Assembly (NCBI GenBank): GCA_020634495.1
Contig: JACKBR010000094.1
Coordinates: 1-11,462 of the forward strand
Direction: 5' to 3'
DNA length: 11,462 nt
From: Ardenticatenaceae bacterium
Lineage (GTDB): Bacteria; Chloroflexota; Anaerolineae; Promineifilales; Promineifilaceae
Position numbers and translations under genes: made by a program. This document shows positions 1 to 6,923 of the stretch, piece by piece. The notes below the pieces were generated by a model that was given only the letters and a program-made list of their open reading frames with translations, did no database searches and was not told the origin of the DNA. Every line of letters begins with the position of its first letter. Position 1 is the stretch's first letter.

Positions 1-171
1 CGTCCAGGCCAGCACCTGGCGGGTCAACGTGGTGCCTGATCGCGGAGGCGAAATGATAAAAATAGGAGGAAACTTTAGCGTATATTTTTTGGTGATGACC
101 TTTTCTAAGAGGCTTAAACCTTTGAACACTGCTTTAAATTGGAGACGTTGAAATTGTTTCGGTCGGCGCAT
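1..171 (-). CDS. Sulfotransferase, N-terminal 57 residues (runs off left edge)
   Basis: Reading the minus strand from an ATG at 171 gives 57 open codons to the window edge. Residues 35-49 contain the stretch FPPIFIISPPRSGTTLT. This matches the 5'-phosphosulfate-binding loop (PxRSGTTxL) of the PAPS-dependent sulfotransferase family, in which the loop follows the first beta strand near the N-terminus. The family transfers a sulfuryl group from PAPS to a hydroxyl or amine of a carbohydrate, lipid or other acceptor; the acceptor here cannot be told. An AAGGAAA ribosome-binding site lies about 8 bases upstream of the ATG. The N-terminus is basic (MRRPKQFQR) and has no signal peptide, so the protein is probably cytoplasmic. 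It is divergent from the redoxin gene at 394. The 222 bases between the two starts hold no other gene that I can see. Confidence 0.75.
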   Translation of the reverse strand, partial: MRRPKQFQRLQFKAVFKGLSLLEKVITKKYTLKFPPIFIISPPRSGTTLTRQVLAWT

Positions 172-312
172 CGTTAAATTTCCTTGAGGTAGATTAACAG
201 ATCAGCGAAGCTACTGTTGATACATAGTAAAATGACTCAATCCGTCCTACCAGCGTTAAATGGCGCAGAGTTTATAGGCCATTTGGCCCATCCGCTAAGG
301 GCAATATCACCC

Positions 313-341
313 TTGTTGAGATGGTTTGCGGCCTCTATTCT
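313..341 (+). promoter_or_regulatory. Candidate sigma-70-type promoter of the redoxin gene
   Basis: TTGTTG at 313-318 and TATTCT at 336-341 are separated by 17 bases and lie about 50 bases upstream of the redoxin ATG. Both hexamers are imperfect matches to TTGACA and TATAAT. This is a pattern match only; no operator or repeat is visible around it. Confidence 0.4.
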
Positions 342-393
342 AGTCTTTAGACAAGATTTCCCGATTCTAAACAACCAAATTTGGAGGTAGCCC

Positions 394-996
394 ATGGCAA
401 ATAAGCGCTCTCAGACGCAAAAGCGCAAAGAAGCTTTTGCAAAGCAAAAACAAATGAAGCAGCGACAATTCCAACTTCTTGGGATAGGGGCGTTGCTATT
501 GTTAGTCGCTTTGGTTGTGTTTTCGTTTTTGGACAACCAGAATGCTCAGACAAATGCGGAGGGACGAAAGATAGCGCCAGAGGTGGGGGCCGAGGCTCCA
601 GATTTCGAGCTGGTAGCTCACTCTGGCGAAACATTGACTTTAAGTGAATATCGTGGCCAGCCAGTGGCGGTGATGTTCATGCATACCTGGTGACCGGCTT
701 GCAACGCCAGCGCCCCCGCGTTGCGGGCGGCCTACGATAAGTACCAGGACGATGGCTTTGTTGTGCTTTCCGTGAGTATCCAAGAGGGACATCCAGCCGT
801 AGAAAACTTTATTGCCCAGTATGGCTTGGAATATCCCTTCCTTATGGATACAGATGGCAGAATCAGCAGCAGCTACAACGTTCTTAGCACGCCAACTACC
901 TATTTCATCGATCAAGATGGGGTTATCATAAACATTTTGCCCGGTGTGCTTACCGAGCAATGGGTCGATGCCAATATGGCTACCATTGAAGGGTGA
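394..996 (+). CDS. Membrane-anchored TlpA-like redoxin with in-frame UGA at the first active-site Cys (candidate selenoprotein)
   Basis: With the TGA at 691-693 read through, this is a 200-residue protein. It has a basic N-terminus (about 1-26), one membrane segment (about 28-46, rich in L, V and G), then a thioredoxin fold facing outward. The redoxin opening (GAEAPDFEL, about 65-73) is followed by the active site W-UGA-P-A-C at 99-103 and by the cis-proline loop TPTTYFID. Related TlpA/ResA proteins have WCxxC here, so TGA replaces exactly the nucleophilic cysteine. The frame stays open and family-like on both sides, which argues against a decayed gene. Such proteins reduce disulfides outside the membrane with electrons from CcdA or DsbD, and a CcdA-like gene lies convergent, 18 bases beyond this stop. 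GGAGG at 383-387 supports the ATG at 394. Alternatives are a TGC-to-TGA mutation or sequencing error. Gene identity is firm; selenocysteine insertion is inferred. Confidence 0.85.
697..729 (+). promoter_or_regulatory. SECIS-like stem-loop just after the redoxin UGA
   Basis: Two alternative hairpins can be drawn directly downstream of the UGA at 691-693. Hairpin one pairs 697-707 with 718-728 (seven perfect GC-rich inner pairs, then two G-U wobbles and two more pairs) around a 10-base loop at 708-717. Hairpin two pairs 715-719 with 723-727, extended by 711-712 with 728-729 across a 2-base bulge, leaving the loop GTT at 720-722. The second places a loop-opening G 27 bases after the UGA. As I recall the bacterial SECIS model, it asks for a G at the start of an apical loop about 16-37 bases from the UGA. 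The local GC content is high, so chance hairpins are easy to find. Confidence 0.4.
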
Positions 997-1014
997 TGGG
1001 GAAGCGGGCAAACG

Positions 1015-1848
1015 CTAAACAGGGAATAGTTGGGCGAATGCATCTGCCCAGATTGCTAAGATCACAAGCCAGATGCCTACAACAAACAGCACGAGGCCGC
1101 CACCTCGTTTGATAGACTGCCCCTCGGCCCGTAGCGGCTGGAGGAGCTGGTTCTGGGCTGTGCCAACGAGCAGCATCAGGAGCGCCATTATTAGGATGAT
1201 TGTGGCTGCTACAGTGGCAAAGGCAAGGAAAACGGCCGTTGCTGTACCTACTATCAGCGCCTGTAAGGTCAGACCGACCAGAATAGGCCCCGTTCAGCCA
1301 AAGCCCGCTAAGATATAGCCAAAACCGTATAGACCATAGCTCAAGGTACTCTTTTGGTGGCGCAGTTTTGTCTGTTTATACCACAAGGGTTGTAACGCCT
1401 GATTGAGCCAGCCAACATTGAGCGAACGTCCTTGTAGCTGCCACACACCAAAGCCAATCAGAGCCAGACCAACCAGCAGGCGTAAGGTGCGCCCGGCAGC
1501 GCTGGTGAAGGTGAACCTGGCAATCCAACCGCCTGCCCCCAGTGCCAGAGCCAAGCCCGTGAGCAATAAGAATAGTGCCGCACCAATGGAAAATGCCCCG
1601 ACGGAACGCAGTAAACGGCCGTTTCCAGAAGATTCCCCTGCCAACAAAGTAAGGAGCAAGGGAAAGGAACAGGGGGAAAAAAGCGAAGCTACCCCGGCCA
1701 TCACTGCCAACGGCAGTAAACCGCTGGCCGCTGCGCTTTTCAGATCAAAGCGAGGATAAAGAATATAGCCGCCGTAGCCAAAGAGAGAGAGAATAAGAAC
1801 GGCCGTTGCCAATCCCAAAAATCGCTTCAAAAAAGTCGATTCACTCAC
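1015..1848 (-). CDS. CcdA-like transmembrane thiol-disulfide carrier with in-frame UGA at the second catalytic Cys (candidate selenoprotein)
   Basis: From a GTG at 1848 to a TAG at 1015-1017 the frame codes 277 residues if the TGA at 1294-1296 is read through. About six hydrophobic segments are visible. The first CcdA/DsbD-type motif, SPC60SFPL, is intact. The second reads AGFG-UGA-TGPILVGL, where relatives have Cys in an (F)GC(T/A)xP motif, so UGA is codon 185 and sits exactly on the second transmembrane cysteine. The 92 codons after it are open and membrane-like, ending in FAQLFPV, with no frameshift. CcdA passes reducing equivalents from cytoplasmic thioredoxin across the membrane through this pair of cysteines, typically to a TlpA/ResA-like partner such as the convergent gene. 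The start overlaps the preceding gene's stop (GTGA), showing translational coupling. Without readthrough, half the protein and one catalytic residue are lost. Identity is firm; Sec is inferred. Confidence 0.8.
1267..1279 (-). promoter_or_regulatory. SECIS-like mini-hairpin after the CcdA-like UGA
   Basis: On the minus strand, GGTC (1279-1276) pairs with GACC (1270-1267) around the 5-base loop GGTCT. The loop begins 19 bases after the UGA. It opens with G and contains GGUCU, the same core as the apical loop of the E. coli fdhF SECIS element (AGGUCU, from memory). The 4-bp stem is short and does not extend cleanly, so the match is suggestive only. Confidence 0.45.
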
Positions 1849-2060
1849 TTTGATTCGGCTTCCTCTTGCTGTTTACTTATGCAATGATGTTCGCCGTATG
1901 AACAAAAAACGCAACAGTCGCCGGGTAACGGCCGTAAACGAGTGCCACAACTGACACAGGCATGGAAAACCAGTCAGTAGTGGTGTGGAATAGGTAAAGA
2001 TTCCACAAAGCCGCATTCTGGACAGGTCAATTTGGTTTGGGTGATAATTTCATGGCTCAT
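1845..2060 (-). CDS. Small Cys-rich GDCCVxC-family protein with in-frame UGA (candidate selenoprotein)
   Basis: The 71-codon frame starts at an ATG overlapping the merR stop (ATGA) and ends at a TGA overlapping the next gene's GTG. It shows CPEC (13-16), an in-frame TGA as codon 29 (1974-1976), CVSC (35-38), then GDCCVFCSYG (47-56) and a last Cys at 60. This is the layout of the GDCCVxC family: CPxCG, a short MPxD(A/S)C-like stretch, CxxC, then GDCCVxCSYG. The TGA falls where relatives have the isolated Cys before the F-x-x-C-x-x-C segment. To my knowledge databases name this family 'GDCCVxC domain-containing (seleno)protein' because that position can be Sec. There is no signal peptide or membrane segment, so it is probably a cytosolic thiol or metal-binding protein; its biochemical role is unknown to me. 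The family motif and double overlap make the gene itself secure. Confidence 0.85.
1950..1978 (-). promoter_or_regulatory. Dyad enclosing the UGA of the GDCCVxC gene, possible SECIS
   Basis: ACTGAC (1978-1973) contains the UGA and is perfectly complementary to GTCAGT (1955-1950), 17 bases further along the mRNA. The 17-base interior can form a small TGG/CCA stem with a TTTT loop. A UGA near the base of a stem recalls the fdhF arrangement, but the loop lacks the usual leading G. A competing TGCC/GGCA stem with its loop starting 16 bases after the UGA is also possible. Confidence 0.3.
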
Positions 2061-2470
2061 TCGGCTTCAGCCTGTTCACTAACGAGATGGCAAATACAGT
2101 TTTTTCCATCCACGTCGTCAATTGGAAATGATAAACCAAGTCGGCGCAGTTCACGCAGTTCCGCTTCCATGTGCTGCAATTCGGCAATTCGATGGTTAAT
2201 TTCATCCGCTTTTTGTGCCAGTAGATCCAGAATTACACGACAGGGCGCTATTTGCCGGTCACGTAAGTCGAGAATTTCCCGTATATCGTCGAGCGATAAA
2301 TCTAAACGACGCGCCCCGGCCACCAATCTGGCACGCTCTATATCCTTCTCATCATAAAAACGGTAGCCATTTTCAAGACGCTTTGGCAACGGTAACAGGC
2401 CAATCTCTTCATAATAACGAATCGTTTTTGCAGCCAGGCTAGTTTTTTTGGCAAATGTATTAATCTGCAT
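2057..2470 (-). CDS. MerR-family metal-responsive transcriptional regulator
   Basis: This is 137 residues, a normal MerR-family length. The N-terminal winged helix-turn-helix (about 1-70) carries the signature KTIRYYEEIGLL at 15-26 and NGYRFYDEKDI at 34-44. A long dimerisation helix follows (about 80-112). Candidate metal ligands are Cys77 (APC), at the position used by Hg/Zn/Cd/Pb sensors, and the C-terminal pair Cys125-x-Cys127. This argues for a thiophilic metal sensor rather than a SoxR or drug sensor. Which metal cannot be fixed: the operator matches the CueR type, while Cys77 plus a C-terminal CxC also suits Hg, Cd or Zn. AGGA 8 bases upstream supports the ATG at 2470. It heads the operon with the GDCCVxC and CcdA-like genes (ATGA overlap) and very likely controls that operon, and so itself, by twisting the promoter at 2490-2520. 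Confidence 0.93.
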   Translation of the reverse strand: MQINTFAKKTSLAAKTIRYYEEIGLLPLPKRLENGYRFYDEKDIERARLVAGARRLDLSLDDIREILDLRDRQIAPCRVILDLLAQKADEINHRIAELQHMEAELRELRRLGLSFPIDDVDGKNCICHLVSEQAEAE

Positions 2471-2489
2471 AATCAGTTCCTCGCCATTT

Positions 2490-2520
2490 ATAGTACACCT
2501 TCCAGTTACTGGAAGGTCAA
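2490..2520 (-). promoter_or_regulatory. MerR-type promoter with 19-bp spacer and perfect operator dyad
   Basis: On the minus strand, the -35 element TTGACC (2520-2515) and -10 element TACTAT (2495-2490) are 19 bp apart. This is the over-long spacing typical of MerR-activated promoters. The spacer region holds a perfect dyad: half-site ACCTTCCAGT at 2497-2506 and its reverse complement ACTGGAAGGT at 2508-2517 around one central base. ACCTTCC...GGAAGGT matches the CueR class of copper operators. It lies 20-50 bases upstream of the merR start and implies activation of the merR-GDCCVxC-ccdA-like operon. Confidence 0.9.
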
Positions 2521-2597
2521 GCCAAGTACCGGAAAAATAAATGTGTCGTCGTTCATAAAAGACAAGTTGATTTGTTTATTGGATTGGGGAGAAAGAT

Positions 2598-3964
2598 ATG
2601 CGTGCCAATCTCTCTCCCTTTGTCACACGAGGAGTGAAACATATGCCAAACGAAAGAAATGATGAAACAATTGTTCACCGTTTTCATGAAGAGCTGGGGG
2701 GTGAGAAGCATGAACATCCCCTCTTACCCCTAGAGTATGGTCACCCGGTTACCGTCACCGATGCTGATATTCTGGCAGGATTAACAACCGAAAATGTAGC
2801 TGTTATTGAGATGCGCGGTAATCGTTTTCGCTCATTGAACGGCAATGATTTTCCCCTAAGTAATTGGGTCGATGCCTTTGCCGAAGTAAAAGACCGGTAC
2901 GGCGATTGTTTTGATTTTGTGGTGTTTTTCACCGATCCACGCCTGCCCAGCATTCCTTACTCCGGCTACCATCGCAGGGTCTACAATGAGGTAGACGGCA
3001 TCAATCGCGGTAATTATAACAGCCGGGCTACCTGGAATTCGGCGCGGCTACAATCCCAGCTTTGGATGGGTCGATTTAGCCTGGGAACGCTGCTTCAAGA
3101 AATTGGCCATCGCTGGGGTTCATTTGTGCGTTATCGCATTAACCCTGGTGATCCATTGCAAAATGATCTCATGCTGCCTGGTGGTGGCCATTGGGCGCGA
3201 GAATTTGATGATGAAACTCACCCATGGATTACGATGAGGAGCGGCACATTCGGTTAAACAATACCACTTGGCTTAGAGAACCTGTAGGGGATTTGAGTTC
3301 AAATATTGCAACCTTGATCTTTATCTGATGGGAATGAAAAGAACCGAATGAGGTTGTGGTTTACTCTATTGAAGATTACACTCCAATCGGCCCGCCAATG
3401 CCGGGTGGTCGTCAGCTAATTGAGGAACGGCATTGAACCTGACTGTCACGAATATTGCCCGAGCCGAGGTTCACGCCGTCCCCGTGAGCAGGATTCACAA
3501 AGAATTTCCGGCCGCATTTGTAGTGGTGACACGTGATGAGGAAAGGCTGATCTAGCGTTTGTGAAAAAGTCGAAATGCTGCGTCAGCAAACTGAACAATA
3601 TTTTCAGGTAGCCACTGATAATCGTGCCTGCATGGACACACGGCTCTGCTGTGGACAAACAATTTCTCGCAGTGGTGAAGTCAATATGAAGCTTAAGGCC
3701 GATAAAATTACCTGGAGCCCTTATTTATATCATGGGTTAGGCCCCATTCCAGCGAAGGTGGAGGTAGGCATTGAAACGTCCATTGGTGGCGACCCGATTG
3801 ACGCCTGGTCCCGTGAAGAGACTCCCGATATTACCACAGGGGTACAGCACTTGTCTGCTCAGGTAAATCGCGACCCGTATGACGGCCGTTTCCGCATTGT
3901 GGCGCAGGCAAAAGGTGGTGATCTCGACATCACCTTCCGCTGGTGGGCCAGCACAATCAGTTAG
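2598..3964 (+). pseudogene. Frameshifted metalloprotease-like gene (two intact pieces of one reading frame)
   Basis: The first open piece is 2598-3257 (219 codons). An internal ATG at 2643 with GAGGAG 8 bases upstream is an equally good start; GGGGAG also precedes 2598. It contains FDFVVFFTD (105-113) and LLQEIGHRWGSFV (165-177), which resembles an HExxH zinc-protease helix but has Q167 for the first His. At 3254 one T seems missing: shifted by one base the sequence continues sensibly (LNNTTWLREPVGDLSSN, then LDLYLMGM, then PNEVVVYSIEDYTPIGPPM). Further single-base shifts lie near 3316, 3337-3340 and 3434, and a TAG is at 3553. The last piece, 3575-3964 (129 codons), is probably the original C-terminal beta-rich domain. 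Restored, the product would be about 455 residues. No signal peptide is clear. I do not recognise a named family. Sequencing error could explain the shifts, but not the Q for H. Confidence 0.6.
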
Positions 3965-3999
3965 GATTCTGGTTGATACGAGCAAAAGGCAGCAATGAA

Positions 4000-4031
4000 A
4001 ACGGCCGAACACTTTGAAGTGTTCGGCCGTT
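4000..4031. terminator. Perfect 15-bp hairpin between convergent genes (bidirectional terminator)
   Basis: AACGGCCGAACACTT (4000-4014) is followed, after TG, by its exact reverse complement (4017-4031). It sits between the end of the broken gene at 3964 and the copA stop at 4064, which converge, so it can serve both. There is no long T-run on either side (TTTCATT follows on the minus strand). Its outer ends are built from the ACGGCCG core of the repeated genomic palindrome. Confidence 0.75.
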
Positions 4032-4063
4032 CCAACAAAGAGGAAGAAAAAGTTTCTAGCCGG

Positions 4064-6609
4064 TTAGTTCAACTTCACTCGTTTTAATCGCAGCGAATTA
4101 CTCACCACGCTGATGCTAGAGAAAGCCATCGCCCCAGCCGCCAGAATTGGGCTTAGCTGGCGCAGGAAGTCAGGTGCCCATTCAAATGGTGCCAGAACGC
4201 CCGCCGCCACAGGAATTAACGCTGTATTGTAGGCAAAGGCCCAGAACAGGTTCTCCTTGATGTTGCGCATGGTGGCCTTCGACAGATGAATCGCCTGTGG
4301 CACGCTGCGTAGATCGCCGCGCATCAGCGTGACGTCGGCCGCTTCCATAGCCACGTCCGTTCCAGTGCCAATCGCCAGACCGACATCGGCCTGCGCCAGG
4401 GCTGGTGCATCATTAATGCCATCGCCGACCATGCCAACAAAATAGCCTTCTGCCTGGAGCTGGGCTACATAACTAGCTTTGTCTCCGGGGAGTACCTCGG
4501 CAAAGACACGGTCAATGCCCACTTCGCGGGCGATGGCCTGCGCTGTGGCGTCGTTGTCGCCGGTCATCATCACTACCGTTAATCCTTGCGCGTGCATTTG
4601 CTGTACAGCCGTTTTAGACCCTTCTTTGATGGTGTCAGCAACGCCAATAATGGCTGCTGCCTGTCCATCCACCGCCAGCCACATCGCTGTTTTGGCTTCA
4701 TTTTGCAGCTGTTCCGCTTTGGTTCCCAAACCATTGAGAAGGATATTTTCCCGCTTCATCAATCGCCGGTTGCCAATCAGGATTCGACGGCCGTTTACCT
4801 TTGCGGCAATTCCATGTCCGGCAATGCTTTCAAACTCCTGTGGTTCATCCAAAAGCAGCTTGCGCTCCTGCGCGGCGCGAACGATGGTCTCACCCAGGGA
4901 TGTTCTGATCCCCGCTCGGCGCTGGCGGCCAGCGCCAGCCAGTAATCGGTATTCTGTGGCCGGTGATCGGTAAGCAGTCCTTCGGCAACGGCCGTTTGCC
5001 CACCGTTTACTGAATAGTGATTACCAATGACTGCCAACTGCTCGCTCACAATCACATCCGTTACCGCCGGTTCACCACGGGTAATCGTGCCAGTTTTATC
5101 CAAGACGATGGCGGTAAGCTTGTGGGCCTGCTCCAGCGCTGTGCTGTTTTGAACAGTACACCCGCTTCAGCCCTTTGCCCACGCCTACCATAATTGACGT
5201 CGGCGTTGCCAAACCCATGGCGCAGGACGGGCGATAACGAGAACGGCCGTTAACCGCAGCATTGCCGCTACCAAGTCACCGGTTGCCAGGTACCAAACGG
5301 CGAACGTGGCGAACGCCAGCACGATGACTGCCGGGACAAAGTAAGCAGAAACCATGTCCACCACTTTTTGAATAGGTGCCTTGCTGCCCTGTGCCTGCTC
5401 AACCAGGCGAATAATTTGGGCCAGTGCCGTTTCCTTGCCAACTTTGGTGGCCTCAAACTTCAGCAGACCCTGTTTGTTGATAGTGGCGCCAATAACTTCA
5501 TCGCCTTCGGCTTTATCCACAGGCAAACTTTCACCCGTGATCATACTTTCATCAACGGCCGAATGTCCTTCGATGATCACCCCGTCCACCGGAACCTTTT
5601 CACCGGGGCGCACCAGAACAACATCACCAGACACAACTTCGGCAATGGGAATATCAACTTCTTGCCCGTTACGCACCACGCGAGCGGTTTTCGCCTGTAG
5701 CCCCATCAATTTCTTGATCGCTTCGCTTGTCTGGCCTTTGGCGCGTACTTCCAGTAACTTGCCCAGTACGATGAGGGTGATGATGGCTGCGGCCGTTTCG
5801 TAGTAAACGTGGGCAAACAGCTGGTTGCCCAGCGTGGTGGCAATTAGCACCAGCGTGCTGTAACCGTAGGCGACGGTTGTACCCATAACCACCAGCACAT
5901 CCATGTTGGCGCTGCCATTGCGCGCAGCGCCTTGCTAGCTACCAGTGTAATAGTCCCAGCCAACCCAGACCTGTACCGGTGTCGCCAGAATCAGGAAAGC
6001 CCAGTTAACCCATGGCTCATGAGACCACATGCCCAGCACCCCGAAATCTCGCAGCATGGTCCAGGACGACTAACGGAATTGTAAAGATAGCCCCGATAAT
6101 TAATCGCGCTCACTGGTGCCGAATCTCGGCAGCACGCGCTGCTTCTTCAGCATCTTCTTGCTCTTCTTCGGTATCGGTTTTAACCACGTCGTAGCCGGCC
6201 TTGCGTACGGCGGCGATGAGCCCATCCTTGTCGGTAGCGCCTGGCGCAAAGGAGACCTGAGGCCCGTTCGCTGGCAAAGTTAACCGAGGCATCAATAACG
6301 CCATCAACCTTTTCAGGCTGCGCTCAATGGTGGTGGCGCAGTTGGCGCAGGTCATACCAAGTAAGGGAAGCTCGACTGTGGCAGTCGGAATCTGGTAGCC
6401 TGCCTTTTAACGCAGTTGATCACATCCGCCGTCACGTCTTGACCATTAACGATGGCTGGATCGTAGGTAACTGTTACTTTTTCATTGGCAAAATTGACTA
6501 CAGAATCAGTAACGCCAGCGGCTTTTTTGCTGTTGCGCTCCACCGAGGCGACGCAATTGGTACAGGTCATGCCAATAACGGGAAGCGTAATTTGCTGTAA
6601 TTCAGACAT
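4064..6609 (-). pseudogene. copA: Copper-exporting P1B-type ATPase CopA, broken by multiple indels
   Basis: The ATG at 6609 is preceded by GGAG. Two heavy-metal domains are visible (GMTCTNC near the start and, after a shift, GMTCANC), then membrane helices, TGES (phosphatase loop), DKTGTITRGEP (phosphorylated Asp), SEHP (nucleotide-binding domain), GDGINDAP (hinge) and the final MAFSSISVVSNSLRL helix. The order and the ~850-codon length are those of a two-HMA copper exporter. The frame is broken repeatedly: A-runs one short at 6405-6408 and 6310-6313, an extra base at 6256, TGA at 6110-6112, an extra base near 6060, TAG at 5935-5937, a lost base that destroys the CPC copper motif near 5225-5235, short G- and A-runs at 5171 and 5147, and a short C-run at 4897. 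Open pieces include 5185-5904 and 4064-4852. Most lesions are single-base homopolymer changes, so poor consensus is as likely as true decay. It is third in the csoR-copZ-copA operon. Confidence 0.9.
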
Positions 6610-6623
6610 TGTGTTTCTCCACG

Positions 6624-6678
6624 AGAACGGGCGTCCATGAGAATGAATGCTGCCACTCGCACGGACGCTGGTTGTTCT
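6624..6678 (-). repeat. Intercistronic stem-loop between copZ-like and copA
   Basis: In the 69 bases between the two genes, AGAAC (6678-6674) pairs with GTTCT (6628-6624), and inside it GCGTCC (6668-6663) pairs with GGACGC (6636-6631). The structure ends just before the copA ribosome-binding site. It could be an mRNA processing or stability element; no T-run follows, so a strong terminator is unlikely. Confidence 0.4.
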
Positions 6679-6898
6679 CTAGCTGATTTGGATTAGTCCC
6701 TCAGGTGGGTAATTGATTTCCTGTAAGGTGGCTTGAATTTTCCCCCAGGTGGCGGGCTCCTGCCATTCAACAGTAACTTGTTTGCTTTCTTGAACGGCCG
6801 TACGTTCATTACTAACAGTTCAGCTTAATTCTGCTTCAATGGTGTGGGTGCAGTGGCCGCAGCTAATGTTGGGCACGGTAAATGTTTTTGCTTGTCAT
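6679..6898 (-). pseudogene. CopZ-like copper chaperone (HMA domain), one frameshift and one in-frame TGA
   Basis: From the ATG at 6898 (GAGGTGA upstream) the frame fails after 11 codons because one extra A lies in the run after MTSK. In the corrected frame the sequence reads TFTVPNISCGHCTHTIEAEL, a typical heavy-metal-associated motif with the CxxC copper site. It continues through TAVQESKQVTVEW to a TAG at 6679-6681, about 72 codons in all, the normal size of a CopZ/Atx1-like cytosolic chaperone that hands Cu(I) to CopA. A TGA also interrupts it after AELS. That position is in a helix-loop of the fold, not a metal or redox Cys, so it is not a good Sec candidate. The gene lies 25 bases after csoR and upstream of copA, the usual csoR-copZ-copA order. 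Confidence 0.75.
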
Positions 6899-6923
6899 GG
6901 ATTTCACCTCATCCTTTGTGTGA

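Noticed and set aside
347..1011. Minus-strand open frames opposite the redoxin gene
   Set aside because: No family-like sequence. They are antisense to a well-supported redoxin, with its ribosome-binding site and motifs on the plus strand.
1073..1759. Plus-strand open frames opposite the CcdA-like gene
   Set aside because: Low-complexity Ser/Pro/Arg translations antisense to clear transmembrane coding; shadows of the real gene.
691..1976. UGA reassigned as an ordinary sense codon (Trp or Gly) in this genome
   Set aside because: TGA is used as the true stop of merR, the GDCCVxC gene and the redoxin, with overlapping starts that fit. The internal TGAs fall on Cys, not Trp or Gly, positions, and TGG is common throughout.
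2598..3964. Two separate genes (2598-3257 and 3575-3964)
   Set aside because: The gap between them translates, with one-base shifts, into sensible continuous sequence, and the second piece has no clear ribosome-binding site. One broken gene is simpler.
6110..6112. TGA in copA after RHQ as selenocysteine
   Set aside because: The position before the first membrane helix is not a Cys in this family, and the gene is broken at many other points.
6824..6826. TGA inside the copZ-like gene as a fourth selenocysteine
   Set aside because: It follows AELS in a part of the HMA fold without a conserved Cys, the CxxC site is intact elsewhere, no G-led loop follows at the right distance, and the gene also carries a frameshift.
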